From positions 177,933 to 241,932 of the forward strand of contig NZ_JAGGQB010000012.1 of the NCBI RefSeq assembly GCF_018613535.1: a stretch of DNA of 64,000 bases, in the 5' to 3' direction. The position numbers and the translations under genes were made by a program. The notes beneath the pieces are model-generated. The model saw only the letters and a list, made by a program, of their open reading frames with translations. It was not told where the DNA came from and ran no database searches. This document shows, piece by piece, positions 9,309 through 17,997 of this stretch; position 1 is the stretch's first letter; the number at the start of each line of letters is the position of its first letter. The stretch comes from Bacillus sp. ISL-51. Lineage in GTDB: Bacteria; Bacillota; Bacilli; Bacillales; Bacillaceae.

Positions 9309-10018
9309 TGTCCGCCCCCAAAAACATCATCATTCAATATGGGAAGCTGTTTTGTAAAGAAGCCTTCAGCATATCCCGTGCCGGCTTCTTTGCCATACAG
9401 CCTTTCCCGCGCTTCCACCATCTCAATATAACCGTTTGTCAGCGGTGTGTTCACTGAATGCTCTGAAGGGATAAACTGGCTTTGATATGCATTTAAGCTC
9501 TTTTTCTTCAAATCAATGGTTTCCGTTATATCTATGACAAAATCCGGCCGATGAAAACCGTTAATCATATAATAATATACTTTTTCCGCCTTGTGAGCCG
9601 GCAATTGCTGATGATCTATATACTTATGAATGCCCGCGGAAAATACCGCTTCTTCAACTAATGCGGCTGCATTTCCGTGGTCAGGGTGACGGTCTTTCGG
9701 ATAGGGCATGAAAACAGCTTTCGGCCGGCAGGCTCTGATCACACTGACGATCTGACGGATTGCGTCTTCATTTTTTAAAAGCCCGCGGTCCGGAAGCGTA
9801 AGCTGTATTCTCTCTTTTACGCCGAGAATGTGAGCCGCCCGCGCCGCTTCTTCTTTTCTTAAACTTACTGTCCCGTTAGACGATAATTCCGCCTCAGTCA
9901 AATCGCATATAACCGCGGTTTTGCCTTTGGCTGTGAATTTTGCAATCGCGCCGCCCATGCCGATCTCGACATCATCGCTATGGGCGCCAAACGCAAGAAT
10001 ATCAAGATGTTCAGACAT
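9305..10018 (-). CDS. bshB1: Malate N-acetylglucosamine deacetylase BshB1
   Basis: This 237-residue PIG-L/LmbE-type zinc deacetylase removes the acetyl group from GlcNAc-malate in bacillithiol synthesis. The zinc motif AHSDDVEIG (H13, D15, D16) and the later HPDHGNA supply the metal ligands and catalytic residues. The start at 10018 (MSEHLD) has GGGGGAG six bases upstream and lies 8 bp within the end of mgsA. The longer open frame ahead reads across mgsA and is discarded. Confidence 0.95.
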   Translation of the reverse strand: MSEHLDILAFGAHSDDVEIGMGGAIAKFTAKGKTAVICDLTEAELSSNGTVSLRKEEAARAAHILGVKERIQLTLPDRGLLKNEDAIRQIVSVIRACRPKAVFMPYPKDRHPDHGNAAALVEEAVFSAGIHKYIDHQQLPAHKAEKVYYYMINGFHRPDFVIDITETIDLKKKSLNAYQSQFIPSEHSVNTPLTNGYIEMVEARERLYGKEAGTGYAEGFFTKQLPILNDDVFGGGQ

Positions 10019-10424
10019 TCGGATCTCCCCCGCGCACGAGATTGCGAAAATCAAACGCCCCGCCGTCAAGCGTACGGACGAGGATTTCCGCCGTCCCCAT
10101 GTTTGTGGCAAGCGGGATCGCGTACACATCACAGAGGCGGATTAATGCCGAAACATCCGGCTCGTGAGGCTGCGCCGTTAACGGGTCACGCAAAAAGATG
10201 ACGAGGTCAAGTGCATTTGCCGCAATTAATGCGCCGATTTGCTGATCTCCCCCAAGCGGGCCGGATTGAAAGCGTTCAACGGTCAAATCGGTCGCTTCTT
10301 GAATTTTTAAGCCAGTCGTACCGGTTGCATATAAATCGTGATGGCTTAATATGTCCTTATAGGCGGTCACGAACTGCACCATATCCTGCTTTTTTTTATC
10401 GTGAGCAATCAAAGCAATTTTCAT
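10011..10424 (-). CDS. mgsA: Methylglyoxal synthase
   Basis: This 137-residue enzyme converts dihydroxyacetone phosphate into methylglyoxal and phosphate. Family signatures are [12 protein letters not shown] at the start, ATGTTG in the phosphate loop, [12 protein letters not shown] and [12 protein letters not shown] with the catalytic aspartates. The start follows AAGGGGGAGAAAATCAA. Its place between dapB and the bacillithiol genes is notable, because bacillithiol takes part in methylglyoxal detoxification. That link is inference from gene order. Confidence 0.95.
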   Translation of the reverse strand: MKIALIAHDKKKQDMVQFVTAYKDILSHHDLYATGTTGLKIQEATDLTVERFQSGPLGGDQQIGALIAANALDLVIFLRDPLTAQPHEPDVSALIRLCDVYAIPLATNMGTAEILVRTLDGGAFDFRNLVRGGDPNV

Positions 10425-10447
10425 TTGATTTTCTCCCCCTTGCCGAT

Positions 10448-11251
10448 TCAATCGATAATATTTTCAAGCCCGTACACAAGCTGGTCTATTTTCATCACTT
10501 GCTCTACAGACAGCTTCACTCCTGACATAAAGGAAGTGCGGTTATAGGAATCATGGCGCAGTTTAAGCGTCTGGCCGTCCATGCCGAACATGACTTCCTG
10601 ATGGGCGATGAGACCCGGCAGGCGGACGCTGTGCAGACGGATGCCGTTTAATTCTGCGCCGCGGGCGCCCGGAAGAATTTCTTTTTCATCAGGGTGGCCC
10701 TGCTGTTTTTCTGAACGGACGCTTGAGATCATCTCCGCCGTTTTCAGCGCCGTTCCGCTCGGGGCGTCCAATTTTTGGTCATGGTGGAGTTCAATGATTT
10801 CGACATCTTCGAAATAATTGGCAGCCATTTGAGAAAATTTCATCATAAGGACCGCTCCCAACGCAAAGTTCGGGGCAATAATCGCGCCGATTCCTTTTTC
10901 TTCTGTCAACGCGTGAAGCTCCTGTAAATCCGCTTCAGAAAATCCTGTCGTTCCCACTACCGGGCGAACGCCGTGTTCAAGCGCCGCTTTTGTATGTTTT
11001 TTGCCGATTTCAGGCGTTGTTAAATCAATCAGCACATCTGGCTTTGTTTCTTGAAAACATGCGCGGATATCCGTATAAATGAGAGCGTCTGAATCAGCAG
11101 ACATTACCTCTCGCAATGTTTTTTGATCGTATGTATGGTCAATGGCGCCGACCAGTTCAAAATGAGGCGTGCGGATGGCAAGCTTTACAGCCTCTTGTCC
11201 CATTCTGCCGCGCGGCCCCGCGATTACTACTTTAATGGTTTCATTTGACAT
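10448..11251 (-). CDS. dapB: 4-hydroxy-tetrahydrodipicolinate reductase
   Basis: This 267-residue NAD(P)H-dependent reductase belongs to the lysine/diaminopimelate pathway, which also feeds dipicolinate for spores. It has an N-terminal Rossmann fold with GPRGRMGQE. The substrate site E-L-H-H-D-x-K-x-D-A-P-S-G-T-A is intact at about residues 155-170. The ATG at 11251 follows GGAGAAATC. It is 8 bp downstream of ypjD. Confidence 0.96.
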   Translation of the reverse strand: MSNETIKVVIAGPRGRMGQEAVKLAIRTPHFELVGAIDHTYDQKTLREVMSADSDALIYTDIRACFQETKPDVLIDLTTPEIGKKHTKAALEHGVRPVVGTTGFSEADLQELHALTEEKGIGAIIAPNFALGAVLMMKFSQMAANYFEDVEIIELHHDQKLDAPSGTALKTAEMISSVRSEKQQGHPDEKEILPGARGAELNGIRLHSVRLPGLIAHQEVMFGMDGQTLKLRHDSYNRTSFMSGVKLSVEQVMKIDQLVYGLENIID

Positions 11252-11259
11252 GATTTCTC

Positions 11260-11595
11260 CTACTTTCCTTCTTCTTTTCTTGTCCAGCGATCTTTATCTC
11301 TTGTATTAAATTTATGCATGACGCGGTTATGGGCTTCCTCTAATGAAATATCAAGGGAATTGGCCAGGCAGATCAAGACGAACAGCACATCGCCCATTTC
11401 CTCTTCCATGCTTTTATCATTTTCCGTCGTTTTTTTCGGCTTTTCACCATAGTAATGGTTGACTTCTCTTGCGAGTTCGCCCAGTTCTTCCGTGAGACGG
11501 GCCATCATGGCAAGCGGGCTGAAATAGCCTTCTTTAAATTGGCCGATATAGTCATCTACCTCAGCTTGTAAGTCTTTCATTGTTTTGTCACTCAC
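11260..11595 (-). CDS. ypjD: MazG-like nucleotide pyrophosphohydrolase YpjD
   Basis: This 111-residue protein has a MazG helical core: [18 protein letters not shown], then [16 protein letters not shown]. These give the EExxE and ExxD metal ligands of all-alpha NTP pyrophosphatases. The start is GTG at 11595 (VSDKTMKD), preceded by AGGAGGTATTCGCACA. The ATG 19 codons upstream overlaps the promoter and lacks a site. It is the first gene of the seven-gene ypjD-birA operon. Substrate unknown; dCTP- or dUTP-like nucleotides are typical of the family. Confidence 0.88.
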   Translation of the reverse strand: MSDKTMKDLQAEVDDYIGQFKEGYFSPLAMMARLTEELGELAREVNHYYGEKPKKTTENDKSMEEEMGDVLFVLICLANSLDISLEEAHNRVMHKFNTRDKDRWTRKEEGK

Positions 11596-11623
11596 TGTGC
11601 GAATACCTCCTGTCATCTCTTCC

Positions 11624-11652
11624 ATGTTAGCTAATTCATGTTCGTTTGACAA
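11624..11652 (-). promoter_or_regulatory. Sigma-A promoter of the ypjD-birA operon
   Basis: Minus-strand TTGTCA (11647-11652), 17 bp, TAACAT (11624-11629), about 30 nt before the ypjD GTG. Confidence 0.65.
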
Positions 11653-11669
11653 ATGTTTAAAACGGGAGT

Positions 11670-11698
11670 TTGCTGTTTTCTTGTGTATCCACTATAAT
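11670..11698 (+). promoter_or_regulatory. Sigma-A promoter of ypjC
   Basis: TTGCTG (11670-11675), 17 bp, consensus TATAAT (11693-11698). It is back to back with the ypjD promoter. Confidence 0.75.
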
Positions 11699-11737
11699 AT
11701 TAACGCAATCTTATGGAAGGAAAAGGGGTTTGATACA

Positions 11738-12610
11738 ATGCTTGGAGAAATCAGATTAAAGAATATTTGCTTTATCTTAATCGGCGCCGCTATTTTTTCA
11801 TTCGGACTGGTTCATTTTAATATGCAGAACAATTTGGCTGAAGGCGGGTTTACCGGCATTACTTTGCTTTTATATGCGTTATTCCACATCAGCCCGTCCA
11901 TTTCCAACCTTGTATTAAACATTCCGATTTTTTTCATCGGCTGGCGCATGCTCGGCCGGACGATGTTTGTCTACACCATTATCGGGACCGTGTCTCTTTC
12001 CATTTTCCTCAGTATCTTTCAGCGCTACGAAATCCATATGCCGCTCCAACACGATTTGGCGCTGGCCGCTTTGTTTGCCGGTGTGTTTATCGGCGCCGGG
12101 CTGGGAATTATCTTCAAATTCGGAGGCACAACGGGCGGAGTCGATATCATTGCCCGCTTAATCAATAAATTTTCCGGAATCCCGATGGGACGCACGATGT
12201 TCGCTTTTGATGCCTGCGTCATTCTTCTGTCTCTGTTTACGTACCTTTCCTACAAAGAAGCAATGTACACGCTTGTTGCCGTTTTTGTTGCGGCGAGATT
12301 AATTGATTTCATTCAGGAAGGCGGGTATGCCGCAAAAGGGGCAACGATTATTTCTTCAAAAAATCATTTGATTCAGCAAAAAATCATTGAAGAAATGGAG
12401 AGAGGCGTAACTGTATTAAAAGGTCAAGGCTCTTATACAAAAGAAGACAGAGACGTTCTTTACTGCGTTGTTCCGAAAAACGAAATTGTGATGCTGAAAA
12501 GCGTCATTACCTCTGTTGACCCGCACGCATTTGTTGCTGTAAGCGACGTTCATGACGTGCTTGGCGAAGGGTTTACACTTGATGAAAATAAGAACCCGAT
12601 CAGACGATAA
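11738..12610 (+). CDS. ypjC: YitT-family membrane protein YpjC
   Basis: This 290-residue protein has about six hydrophobic segments in the first 200 residues (for example ICFILIGAAIFSFGL and the glycine-rich FKFGGTTGGVDIIARL). A soluble C-terminal DUF2179 domain follows, with TIISSKNHLIQQKIIEEM and the histidine-containing VDPHAFVAVSDVHDVLGEGF. This is the standard YitT layout. The ATG at 11738 follows AAAAGGGG. The gene is transcribed alone on the plus strand and converges on the oxalate decarboxylase gene. Transport substrate unknown. Confidence 0.9.
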   Translation: MLGEIRLKNICFILIGAAIFSFGLVHFNMQNNLAEGGFTGITLLLYALFHISPSISNLVLNIPIFFIGWRMLGRTMFVYTIIGTVSLSIFLSIFQRYEIHMPLQHDLALAALFAGVFIGAGLGIIFKFGGTTGGVDIIARLINKFSGIPMGRTMFAFDACVILLSLFTYLSYKEAMYTLVAVFVAARLIDFIQEGGYAAKGATIISSKNHLIQQKIIEEMERGVTVLKGQGSYTKEDRDVLYCVVPKNEIVMLKSVITSVDPHAFVAVSDVHDVLGEGFTLDENKNPIRR

Positions 12611-12613
12611 TAA

Positions 12614-12636
12614 AAAGGCGGCCCCATGCCGCCTTT
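12614..12636 (-). terminator. Terminator between ypjC and the oxalate decarboxylase gene
   Basis: A 9-bp stem AAAGGCGGC / GCCGCCTTT with a 5-base loop. The T-run (TTTTTATTA) is on the minus strand, so it mainly serves the bicupin gene. It overlaps that gene's stop codon and may also stop ypjC transcripts. Confidence 0.8.
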
Positions 12637-13807
12637 ACTCTCTTCCCCATTTCACAACCGGTGATTTCTTCTTTTGCAGACGGGCGGCAAACGCCGGGCT
12701 GATATTCAGCGTCTGCTCCACGAACCTTTGCGGTGTCAGCGCCAGCCACTGGTTTAAAGAGACATCTTCGAACCGGTCGCTTTTGAATATTTCTAAAAAG
12801 CGCAAAACCGTATCACCGGTGTTTTGAACATAATGTCCCATCGCAAAGGGCACATACCCTACGTCACCGGCTTGATAATTAAACGTCCGCGCTTTTCCTT
12901 CCGCCGCGAAAACGGTCATTTTTGCTTCTCCTGAAAGATAATACTGCCATTCATCCGTATTCGGATGCCAATGCAATTCCCTCATTCCCCCGGGTCCGAC
13001 TTCCACAAGGGCTGCGGCTATTGTTTTTGACACCTTAAACGTCTTTGAATCAACGATCTTTACTTTACCGCCGCTTGTAACAAGAGGTTTTTGCTGCGAA
13101 AGTTTATAGCTGAACGGTTCTAATACCGTGCCTTGCGGGGAAATGACTTCTGCATTACTGATCGGAGGAGGCGGTTCCAGCTGGAACATATAGCGTTCTT
13201 TTGCGGGGATGTAAGCCAGCTCGTAGCCAGGAACGCCGAAATTTGCGGCAAGCACACTGCGCGGAGTATGGGCAAACCAGTCCGTTACAGAGAAGGTACT
13301 GTTTTCCGAAAAAGAGCCGTCATCAAATACGAGCAGAAATTCACTGCCTTGATCCAACCCTTGAATCGAATGAGGAATGCCTGACGGAAAATACCAAAGA
13401 TCGCCTTCACCGACATCATCTATAAAATTTCGCCCGTTTTGGTCCACTGCGGTTAAGCGCACCTTTCCGTTTAACACATAGCCCCATTCCGCTTCTTTAT
13501 GCCAATGAAGCTCCCGCACCGCTCCGGGCTTCAGCCTCATATTAACCGCTGCAATATTTTTAGAAATCGGCAGTTCTCTTACTGTCACCTCTCTTGACCA
13601 TCCGCCTTCTTCAAGTCTCATATGTGTATCAGAAAAAGAGAATTTCAAGTTCTCCACCGTTCCGGCGTCCGTTGACGGCGGTACGAGCATATCAGGATTC
13701 TGGAAGTCGCGCACAATATTTCGCGGCCCCTCATCAGTCGCCCCTTTTCTGCCCCTGATCGGTTGCGGGATTTGCTTTGAAGCTAATTGCTGAATGAGTT
13801 TTTTCAT
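12635..13807 (-). CDS. Oxalate decarboxylase, bicupin OxdC/OxdD type
   Basis: This 390-residue two-cupin protein is expected to convert oxalate to formate and CO2 with manganese. The N-terminal cupin has the metal set [11 protein letters not shown] (two His and a Glu) plus a distal His in GIPHSIQG. It also carries the SENST lid that marks true decarboxylases rather than oxidases. The C-terminal cupin repeats [12 protein letters not shown] with a distal GHYVQN. The order and length match B. subtilis OxdC and OxdD, whose genes lie elsewhere. No signal peptide is seen. The ATG follows AAAGGAG and lies 28 bp after ypjB with no terminator between, so it may be co-transcribed with ypjA-ypjB. I cannot tell OxdC from OxdD by eye, although the N-terminus (QIPQPIRG) fits either. 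Confidence 0.92.
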   Translation of the reverse strand: MKKLIQQLASKQIPQPIRGRKGATDEGPRNIVRDFQNPDMLVPPSTDAGTVENLKFSFSDTHMRLEEGGWSREVTVRELPISKNIAAVNMRLKPGAVRELHWHKEAEWGYVLNGKVRLTAVDQNGRNFIDDVGEGDLWYFPSGIPHSIQGLDQGSEFLLVFDDGSFSENSTFSVTDWFAHTPRSVLAANFGVPGYELAYIPAKERYMFQLEPPPPISNAEVISPQGTVLEPFSYKLSQQKPLVTSGGKVKIVDSKTFKVSKTIAAALVEVGPGGMRELHWHPNTDEWQYYLSGEAKMTVFAAEGKARTFNYQAGDVGYVPFAMGHYVQNTGDTVLRFLEIFKSDRFEDVSLNQWLALTPQRFVEQTLNISPAFAARLQKKKSPVVKWGRE

Positions 13808-13835
13808 GAGCTAAGCTCCTTTGCAGCAATGTTTT

Positions 13836-14609
13836 TCACTTAGGATATTCCCGTTTTTTCACTTTGTTTTTTTCCGCTCTGTATTTTCTGAAACCGACAT
13901 AGGTCAGCGCCGTGATGATAATGCCGCCTGTTGTCAGGATAACCCAGAGCAGTGACGGGTCGGCATCATCCCGTTCCACCTTGTCAAATACACGCTTTAA
14001 ATCCTTTTGCAAAAGCGTCAGCCGTTCGAGCTTTGTCCCTTTTGTCATCTGCTGAAACCCTTCCTGCTCAATGACCTCTATATGTTTCGCGACCGTGTCA
14101 AGCTGTTCGGACGAAATATCCATCGTCAGGCTGGGATAGATTAAATCATATAATGATATAAATTCATTCCATTTTTCATTGAAATTTTCACTTCCGTTGC
14201 CGCTGATATCTTCCTTTAAGGCGCTGAATGTAGCCATAATCGGTTTTTCAAGCGAACCCCACAGCGGATCGGAGTGGTGCTCCATTGCATCCATTACCAT
14301 TCTGAATTGGGCTGCAGCCCGCATTTTTTCAGTATCTGAAGCGTCGGCCTGTTTTAATGCACGCACCAAATCGTTGTAGCCTAAAGTCAGCTGCCTTACT
14401 TCGGCTCCTGTCAGCGCATCAGCATGTTTCATTTTTTTCTTAAAGTAAGCAAGCACTTGCAGCGCCTCATCATATTGCGAATGCCGCGTCATTTGAAAAA
14501 CGGTATCCGAGAGGTCATTTAATTCCTTGAGGCCCCCCTCTCCTTCAGCTTTGGCAGTTGTCATGAACATAAGAGCAAGCAAAAGACAGATTGTCAGCTT
14601 TCGTTTCAT
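13836..14609 (-). CDS. ypjB: YpjB, sporulation-type protein with signal peptide and C-terminal membrane anchor
   Basis: This 257-residue protein starts MKRKLTICLLLALMF, a clear signal peptide ending near TAKAEG. A helical extracytoplasmic region rich in charged residues follows. One membrane segment (LLWVILTTGGIIITALTYVGF) comes close to a basic tail, so the body should face outside. The start at 14609 uses GGGAGGGACCTCT; an upstream GTG overlaps that site. YpjB is known as a conserved protein of spore formers (PF09577). Its activity is not known to me. It lies downstream of ypjA. Confidence 0.85.
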   Translation of the reverse strand: MKRKLTICLLLALMFMTTAKAEGEGGLKELNDLSDTVFQMTRHSQYDEALQVLAYFKKKMKHADALTGAEVRQLTLGYNDLVRALKQADASDTEKMRAAAQFRMVMDAMEHHSDPLWGSLEKPIMATFSALKEDISGNGSENFNEKWNEFISLYDLIYPSLTMDISSEQLDTVAKHIEVIEQEGFQQMTKGTKLERLTLLQKDLKRVFDKVERDDADPSLLWVILTTGGIIITALTYVGFRKYRAEKNKVKKREYPK

Positions 14610-14676
14610 AGAGGTCCCTCCCACTCCTTCTCTGTACAGAATATGAGGAGCGGGACAAGGTTAGACCAAGATTATC

Positions 14677-15270
14677 TCAATGTAAGTCAAGCTTCATTCG
14701 TTTTTTGAAAATCACCAAATAATATGCGAGGCCGAGTGAAAATATGCTGAGCCAGAATGTCGCATACCCGATCTCATGCATATAGGCACTCAGCATTGAA
14801 TAGCGCGGCATCATACCGAAAAGATAGTCAATGGCATCATTATGAAGCGTCCAAACCGCCGCAATGGCAAGATGCCATAACCGAAAGCGGAAATACGGGC
14901 TGTATAAAACGCCTTGAACCGCCATTGCAAAATGCGAGGCAATCAGCATGTACCCCTCCCAAGGGACTTGTCCCATTTCAATCAAAACAAACACATTCAT
15001 TCCGACCGCCCACAGGCCGTACTTTACAAGTGTCACAAGCGCCAGTGCTTCAAACAGCGGAGCGTTCCTTTTCATGAGAAATGCCAAAAGCACAAAGAGG
15101 AAAAAAAACGTTGCCGTCGGGCTGTCGGGAACAAAAATAAGAAATCGCGCCGGCGTATCCGTCAACTGCGGCATATACCAATAATAACCGTATATCGTAC
15201 CGATAAAATTAACGGCAAGAACAAGCAGCAGCATGCCGCGCTGCCCTAAAATATAGGAGATCCACCTCAT
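14677..15270 (-). CDS. ypjA: YpjA, multi-pass membrane protein (DUF1405)
   Basis: This protein of about 197 residues has five or six hydrophobic stretches, for example GMLLLVLAVNFIGTIYGYYWYM and TFFFLFVLLAFLM. It also has conserved-looking tryptophans and a late LHNDAIDYLFG motif. The chosen start at 15270 (MRWISYIL) has a weak GAGAG site. The open frame extends 12 codons upstream, but that part sits against the qcrC terminator and has no ribosome binding site. Function unknown; its neighbourhood with qcrC is conserved. Confidence 0.8.
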   Translation of the reverse strand: MRWISYILGQRGMLLLVLAVNFIGTIYGYYWYMPQLTDTPARFLIFVPDSPTATFFFLFVLLAFLMKRNAPLFEALALVTLVKYGLWAVGMNVFVLIEMGQVPWEGYMLIASHFAMAVQGVLYSPYFRFRLWHLAIAAVWTLHNDAIDYLFGMMPRYSMLSAYMHEIGYATFWLSIFSLGLAYYLVIFKKRMKLDLH

Positions 15271-15307
15271 ACCATCAACTCTCAGTCTGTCAAAAATATG
15301 TATCATG

Positions 15308-15333
15308 CAAAAAAAGCTGACATCCGGTCAGCT
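15308..15333 (-). terminator. Terminator of qcrABC
   Basis: Minus-strand AGCTGA-CCGGATG-TCAGCT followed by seven Ts, 46 nt after the qcrC stop. Confidence 0.85.
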
Positions 15334-15378
15334 CTTTTCATAAAAGTATATCCTGCTATTGTCCAATTCACAATACGT

Positions 15379-16146
15379 TTATTTCGAAGTCGTTTCAGAA
15401 ATGAATTTAGCCAGCTGATCGAGCTGTTTGTCATTTCCTTTAAAAACGCCGGCTGGCATCTGCCCTTTTCCTTTCACGGCGATTTTTTTGATTTCCTCAG
15501 GGCTCAGGCCGTTATCGACCAAGGAAGGCCCCGCTCCCCCGCCTTGAAGATTATCCCCGTGGCAGGAAATACAGCCTTGTTCTTTAAATACTTTATAGCC
15601 GTCTGATTCTGTATCAATGGCCGCTTCTTTTTTAATTTTTCCTTGCTCCTCCGCCTTTGCCCAGTCATGTGTGGCGACAGACTGCCATGTTAAAAATATA
15701 GTCGCGCAAATCGCCAGAAGCATCATGCCGACGGCAACCGGCCGCTTCCGCGGCCTTCTTTCAGCGCCCCTGTCAAGAAACGGCGCCAAAAGCAGCGATC
15801 CGAAGGCAAGCCCCGGCATAATCATCGCGCCGATGACCGTATAGCTTCCTGCGGCATATTCATATTTCAGCAGCTGGTATAAAAATAGAAAATACCAATC
15901 AGGCAGCGGAATATAACCCGTATCCGTCGGGTCCGCCATCCGTTCCAAAGGCGGCTGGTGCACAATCGTTAAGACAAGAAATCCAACGAGAAATACGGCG
16001 CCGACCATCCACTCCTTCAGCAGGAAATTCGGCCAAAACGCCTCTGTCTTTCCCGGATACTCTGAATAGTCCTTCGGTATATTCGGTTTCTTTTCAGCAG
16101 GTATCCTTGAATCACCCACAAACTTCATCCCTTTACCCCGGTGCAT
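15379..16146 (-). CDS. qcrC: Menaquinol:cytochrome c reductase, cytochrome b/c subunit
   Basis: This 255-residue fusion joins a subunit-IV-like membrane part to a covalent-heme cytochrome c domain. Membrane segments are EWMVGAVFLVGFLVLTIV, the stretch around YTVIGAMIMPGLAFGSLLLAPFL, and VGMMLLAICATIFLTW. The heme motif CISCH lies at about 192-196, with a later GQMPAGVF supplying the distal methionine. The PDWYFLFLYQLLKY motif belongs to the quinone-site region. The cytochrome domain should face the outside. It sits 30 bp after qcrB and ends the operon. Confidence 0.96.
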   Translation of the reverse strand: MHRGKGMKFVGDSRIPAEKKPNIPKDYSEYPGKTEAFWPNFLLKEWMVGAVFLVGFLVLTIVHQPPLERMADPTDTGYIPLPDWYFLFLYQLLKYEYAAGSYTVIGAMIMPGLAFGSLLLAPFLDRGAERRPRKRPVAVGMMLLAICATIFLTWQSVATHDWAKAEEQGKIKKEAAIDTESDGYKVFKEQGCISCHGDNLQGGGAGPSLVDNGLSPEEIKKIAVKGKGQMPAGVFKGNDKQLDQLAKFISETTSK

Positions 16147-16176
16147 GTCATCCCCTCCCTTTTTATCAGATCAGTA

Positions 16177-16851
16177 TTAAAGCGGCCCTGAAATTCCCTG
16201 CTTGCGGATCATGACAAAATGCGCGCCCATGAGCGCAAACAAAGCGGCAGGGAGAAAAAATACGTGAATCGCAAAAAATCTCGTCAGCGTTTGAGCGCCG
16301 ACAATATCATGGTGGCCGGCAAGAAGGGTTTTCACCTGCGCTCCGATCAGCGGCGTCGCTTCAGCTATTTGTAGACCGACCTTTGTCGCAAACAGCGCCT
16401 TCATGTCCCAAGGAAGCAAGTATCCTGTAAAACCAAGGCCGAGCATGACAAAGAAAATTAACACACCGACGATCCAGTTCAACTCCCGCGGCTTTTTATA
16501 AGCCCCCTGAAAGAAAACCCTCAGCGTATGTAAAAACATCATAACGATAACTAAACTAGCGCCCCAGTGATGCATTCCCCGTACGATCTGTCCGAAAGCG
16601 ACTTCATTCTGCAAATAATAAACTGATTCCCATGCATTTTTTATATCCGGCACATAATACATCGTTAAAAACATTCCGGACAGCACTTGGATAACGGTTA
16701 CAAAAAACGTGAGACCTCCAAAACAGTATACAAAAGCCGAGAAATGATGGGCGGGATTCACATGTTCCGGCACCTCATGATCGGCAATATCCCGCCACAT
16801 CGGCGTAATATCGAGACGTTCATCCACCCAGTCATAAATTTTATTCAGCAT
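16177..16851 (-). CDS. qcrB: Menaquinol:cytochrome c reductase, cytochrome b subunit
   Basis: This 224-residue cytochrome b6-like protein has four membrane helices. Heme-ligand histidines are in MHHWGASLVIVMMFLHTLRVF and again in AGHHDIVG...FFAIHVFFLP. It carries the GYLLPWDMKA quinol-site motif. The ATG at 16851 lies one base after the qcrA stop, with GGGGAAGGG upstream, so it is coupled to qcrA. An extra 11 codons upstream in the open frame overlap qcrA and are dropped. It oxidises the menaquinol whose synthesis genes (hepS, menG, hepT) lie at 34-36.6 kb. Confidence 0.96.
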   Translation of the reverse strand: MLNKIYDWVDERLDITPMWRDIADHEVPEHVNPAHHFSAFVYCFGGLTFFVTVIQVLSGMFLTMYYVPDIKNAWESVYYLQNEVAFGQIVRGMHHWGASLVIVMMFLHTLRVFFQGAYKKPRELNWIVGVLIFFVMLGLGFTGYLLPWDMKALFATKVGLQIAEATPLIGAQVKTLLAGHHDIVGAQTLTRFFAIHVFFLPAALFALMGAHFVMIRKQGISGPL

Positions 16852-16852
16852 G

Positions 16853-17356
16853 TCACCCTTCCCCCCTAGGCTTCGCTTTTCCAAGATACAAAAAGCCGTC
16901 CTTCACTTTTTGCTCATAACGGTCAAGAGGCGCGAGCGGCGGCGTGCCGGGGACATTCGTGCCGTCTTTTTCATACAGCCCGTAATGGCAGGGACAAAAG
17001 AACTTATTCGGATTTTTCGGATCGTTGTTCCAGTTGACGGTGCACCCCAAATGCTTACAAATCGGTGAAAGCGCTACAATTTCATCCCCGTGTTTATAGA
17101 CCCAGGCTGATCTGGATTCCTCCGATTCGTACCACGCGTCGACTTGATGAATTTTAAAGTCAAAGCGCTTCGGTTCTTTTGTCAGCTCATCTACGCTGAC
17201 AACCTGCACCATTTTTTGATTTCCGGTCGGTTTTAAAACCGGATCCAAAGCAAAACGCACCATAGGCATAAGCGCACTGGCGGCCATAAATCCCCCTACG
17301 CCGGTGAGCGCATAATTTAAAAATTGCCGTCTTGATATATCGTGTTTTCCGCCCAT
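16853..17356 (-). CDS. qcrA: Menaquinol:cytochrome c reductase, Rieske iron-sulfur subunit
   Basis: This 167-residue subunit has a twin-arginine-like N-terminus (SRRQFLNYALTGVGGF) and one membrane helix, consistent with Tat insertion of the folded domain. The 2Fe-2S ligands are in CKHLGC and CPCHYG, separated by the usual spacing. The ATG follows AGGGGGGAAGAG. It is the first gene of qcrABC, behind a good sigma-A promoter. In B. subtilis this operon responds to growth phase. No regulator site was identified by eye here. Confidence 0.96.
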   Translation of the reverse strand: MGGKHDISRRQFLNYALTGVGGFMAASALMPMVRFALDPVLKPTGNQKMVQVVSVDELTKEPKRFDFKIHQVDAWYESEESRSAWVYKHGDEIVALSPICKHLGCTVNWNNDPKNPNKFFCPCHYGLYEKDGTNVPGTPPLAPLDRYEQKVKDGFLYLGKAKPRGEG

Positions 17357-17425
17357 CTCTTCCCCCCCTAAAGATTGACCAAAAATTAACTAAAATAGAA
17401 AATAATTCTGAGATATGACACCCTC

Positions 17426-17454
17426 ATAATATATGAATCTCTCAGCAAGGTCAA
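17426..17454 (-). promoter_or_regulatory. Sigma-A promoter of qcrABC
   Basis: TTGACC (17449-17454), 17 bp, TATTAT (17426-17431), about 70 nt upstream of the qcrA start. Confidence 0.75.
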
Positions 17455-17494
17455 CAGAGGAAAAACAGCTGTTTTGCGGGAAATGCAGGTGTTT

Positions 17495-17941
17495 TTACGA
17501 ATTGTTCCACTTCTGTAACAAAACGTTCAAAATTTCCCCGCACTTGTCATCCGCTATCTTTCTCTTTAAAGAATCTTTCATATGTTCAAACGGAACGGCC
17601 GGTATGTAAATGACATCAGGCCCTATCTCTGAGTCTTTCCATTTCTCGTCTGCCGTCAGAAATACGGCATGCCGAAACTGAGACATCACCTCTTCTTTGA
17701 CCTTTTGGAGCTGGCTGATTTGAGTTTGATCTATATCAACATATGTATATGAGGGGAATAAATATACCCGTCCCTTTAATTGGCGTTCAAGCTCTTCTGA
17801 AAGCAATTGAGTGCTTTCCCCCTGTTCAGCCGCCTCTTTTAAACCGCCTGGTGATTTTATGGAAATTAAAGGAATGATAGCGGTGTCAATGTAATCCATA
17901 GACTGTAAGTAGACGCTGGCATCAGCGGCCCTCCATCTCAT
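17495..17941 (-). CDS. ypiF: YpiF, conserved protein (DUF2487)
   Basis: This soluble 148-residue protein begins MRWRAADASVYL, with a short hydrophobic strand (TAIIPLISI) and VYLFPSYTYVD. No membrane segment or recognised catalytic motif is visible. It starts after AAAAAGGAGGAATCAGAC. It is the last of the ypiA-ypiB-ypiF run, directly upstream of qcrABC as in B. subtilis. The qcr operon has its own promoter. Function unknown. Confidence 0.85.
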   Translation of the reverse strand: MRWRAADASVYLQSMDYIDTAIIPLISIKSPGGLKEAAEQGESTQLLSEELERQLKGRVYLFPSYTYVDIDQTQISQLQKVKEEVMSQFRHAVFLTADEKWKDSEIGPDVIYIPAVPFEHMKDSLKRKIADDKCGEILNVLLQKWNNS

Positions 17942-17969
17942 GTCTGATTCCTCCTTTTTTACGGCAACA

Positions 17970-17992
17970 AGCCTTGCATGTGCTGCAAGGCT
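17970..17992 (-). other. Stem-loop between ypiB and ypiF
   Basis: A perfect 9-bp inverted repeat AGCCTTGCA / TGCAAGGCT with a 5-base loop sits 5 nt after the ypiB stop. It has no T-run on the minus strand, so it looks more like an mRNA processing or stability hairpin than a terminator. Confidence 0.55.
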
Positions 17993-17997
17993 GTCAT

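Noticed and set aside
12025..12222. Possible CRISPR, prophage or defence island anywhere in the window
   Set aside because: No repeat-spacer arrays, phage structural genes, restriction systems or toxin-antitoxin pairs were seen. Apart from the IS end and the oxalate decarboxylase gene, the region is ordinary chromosomal backbone.
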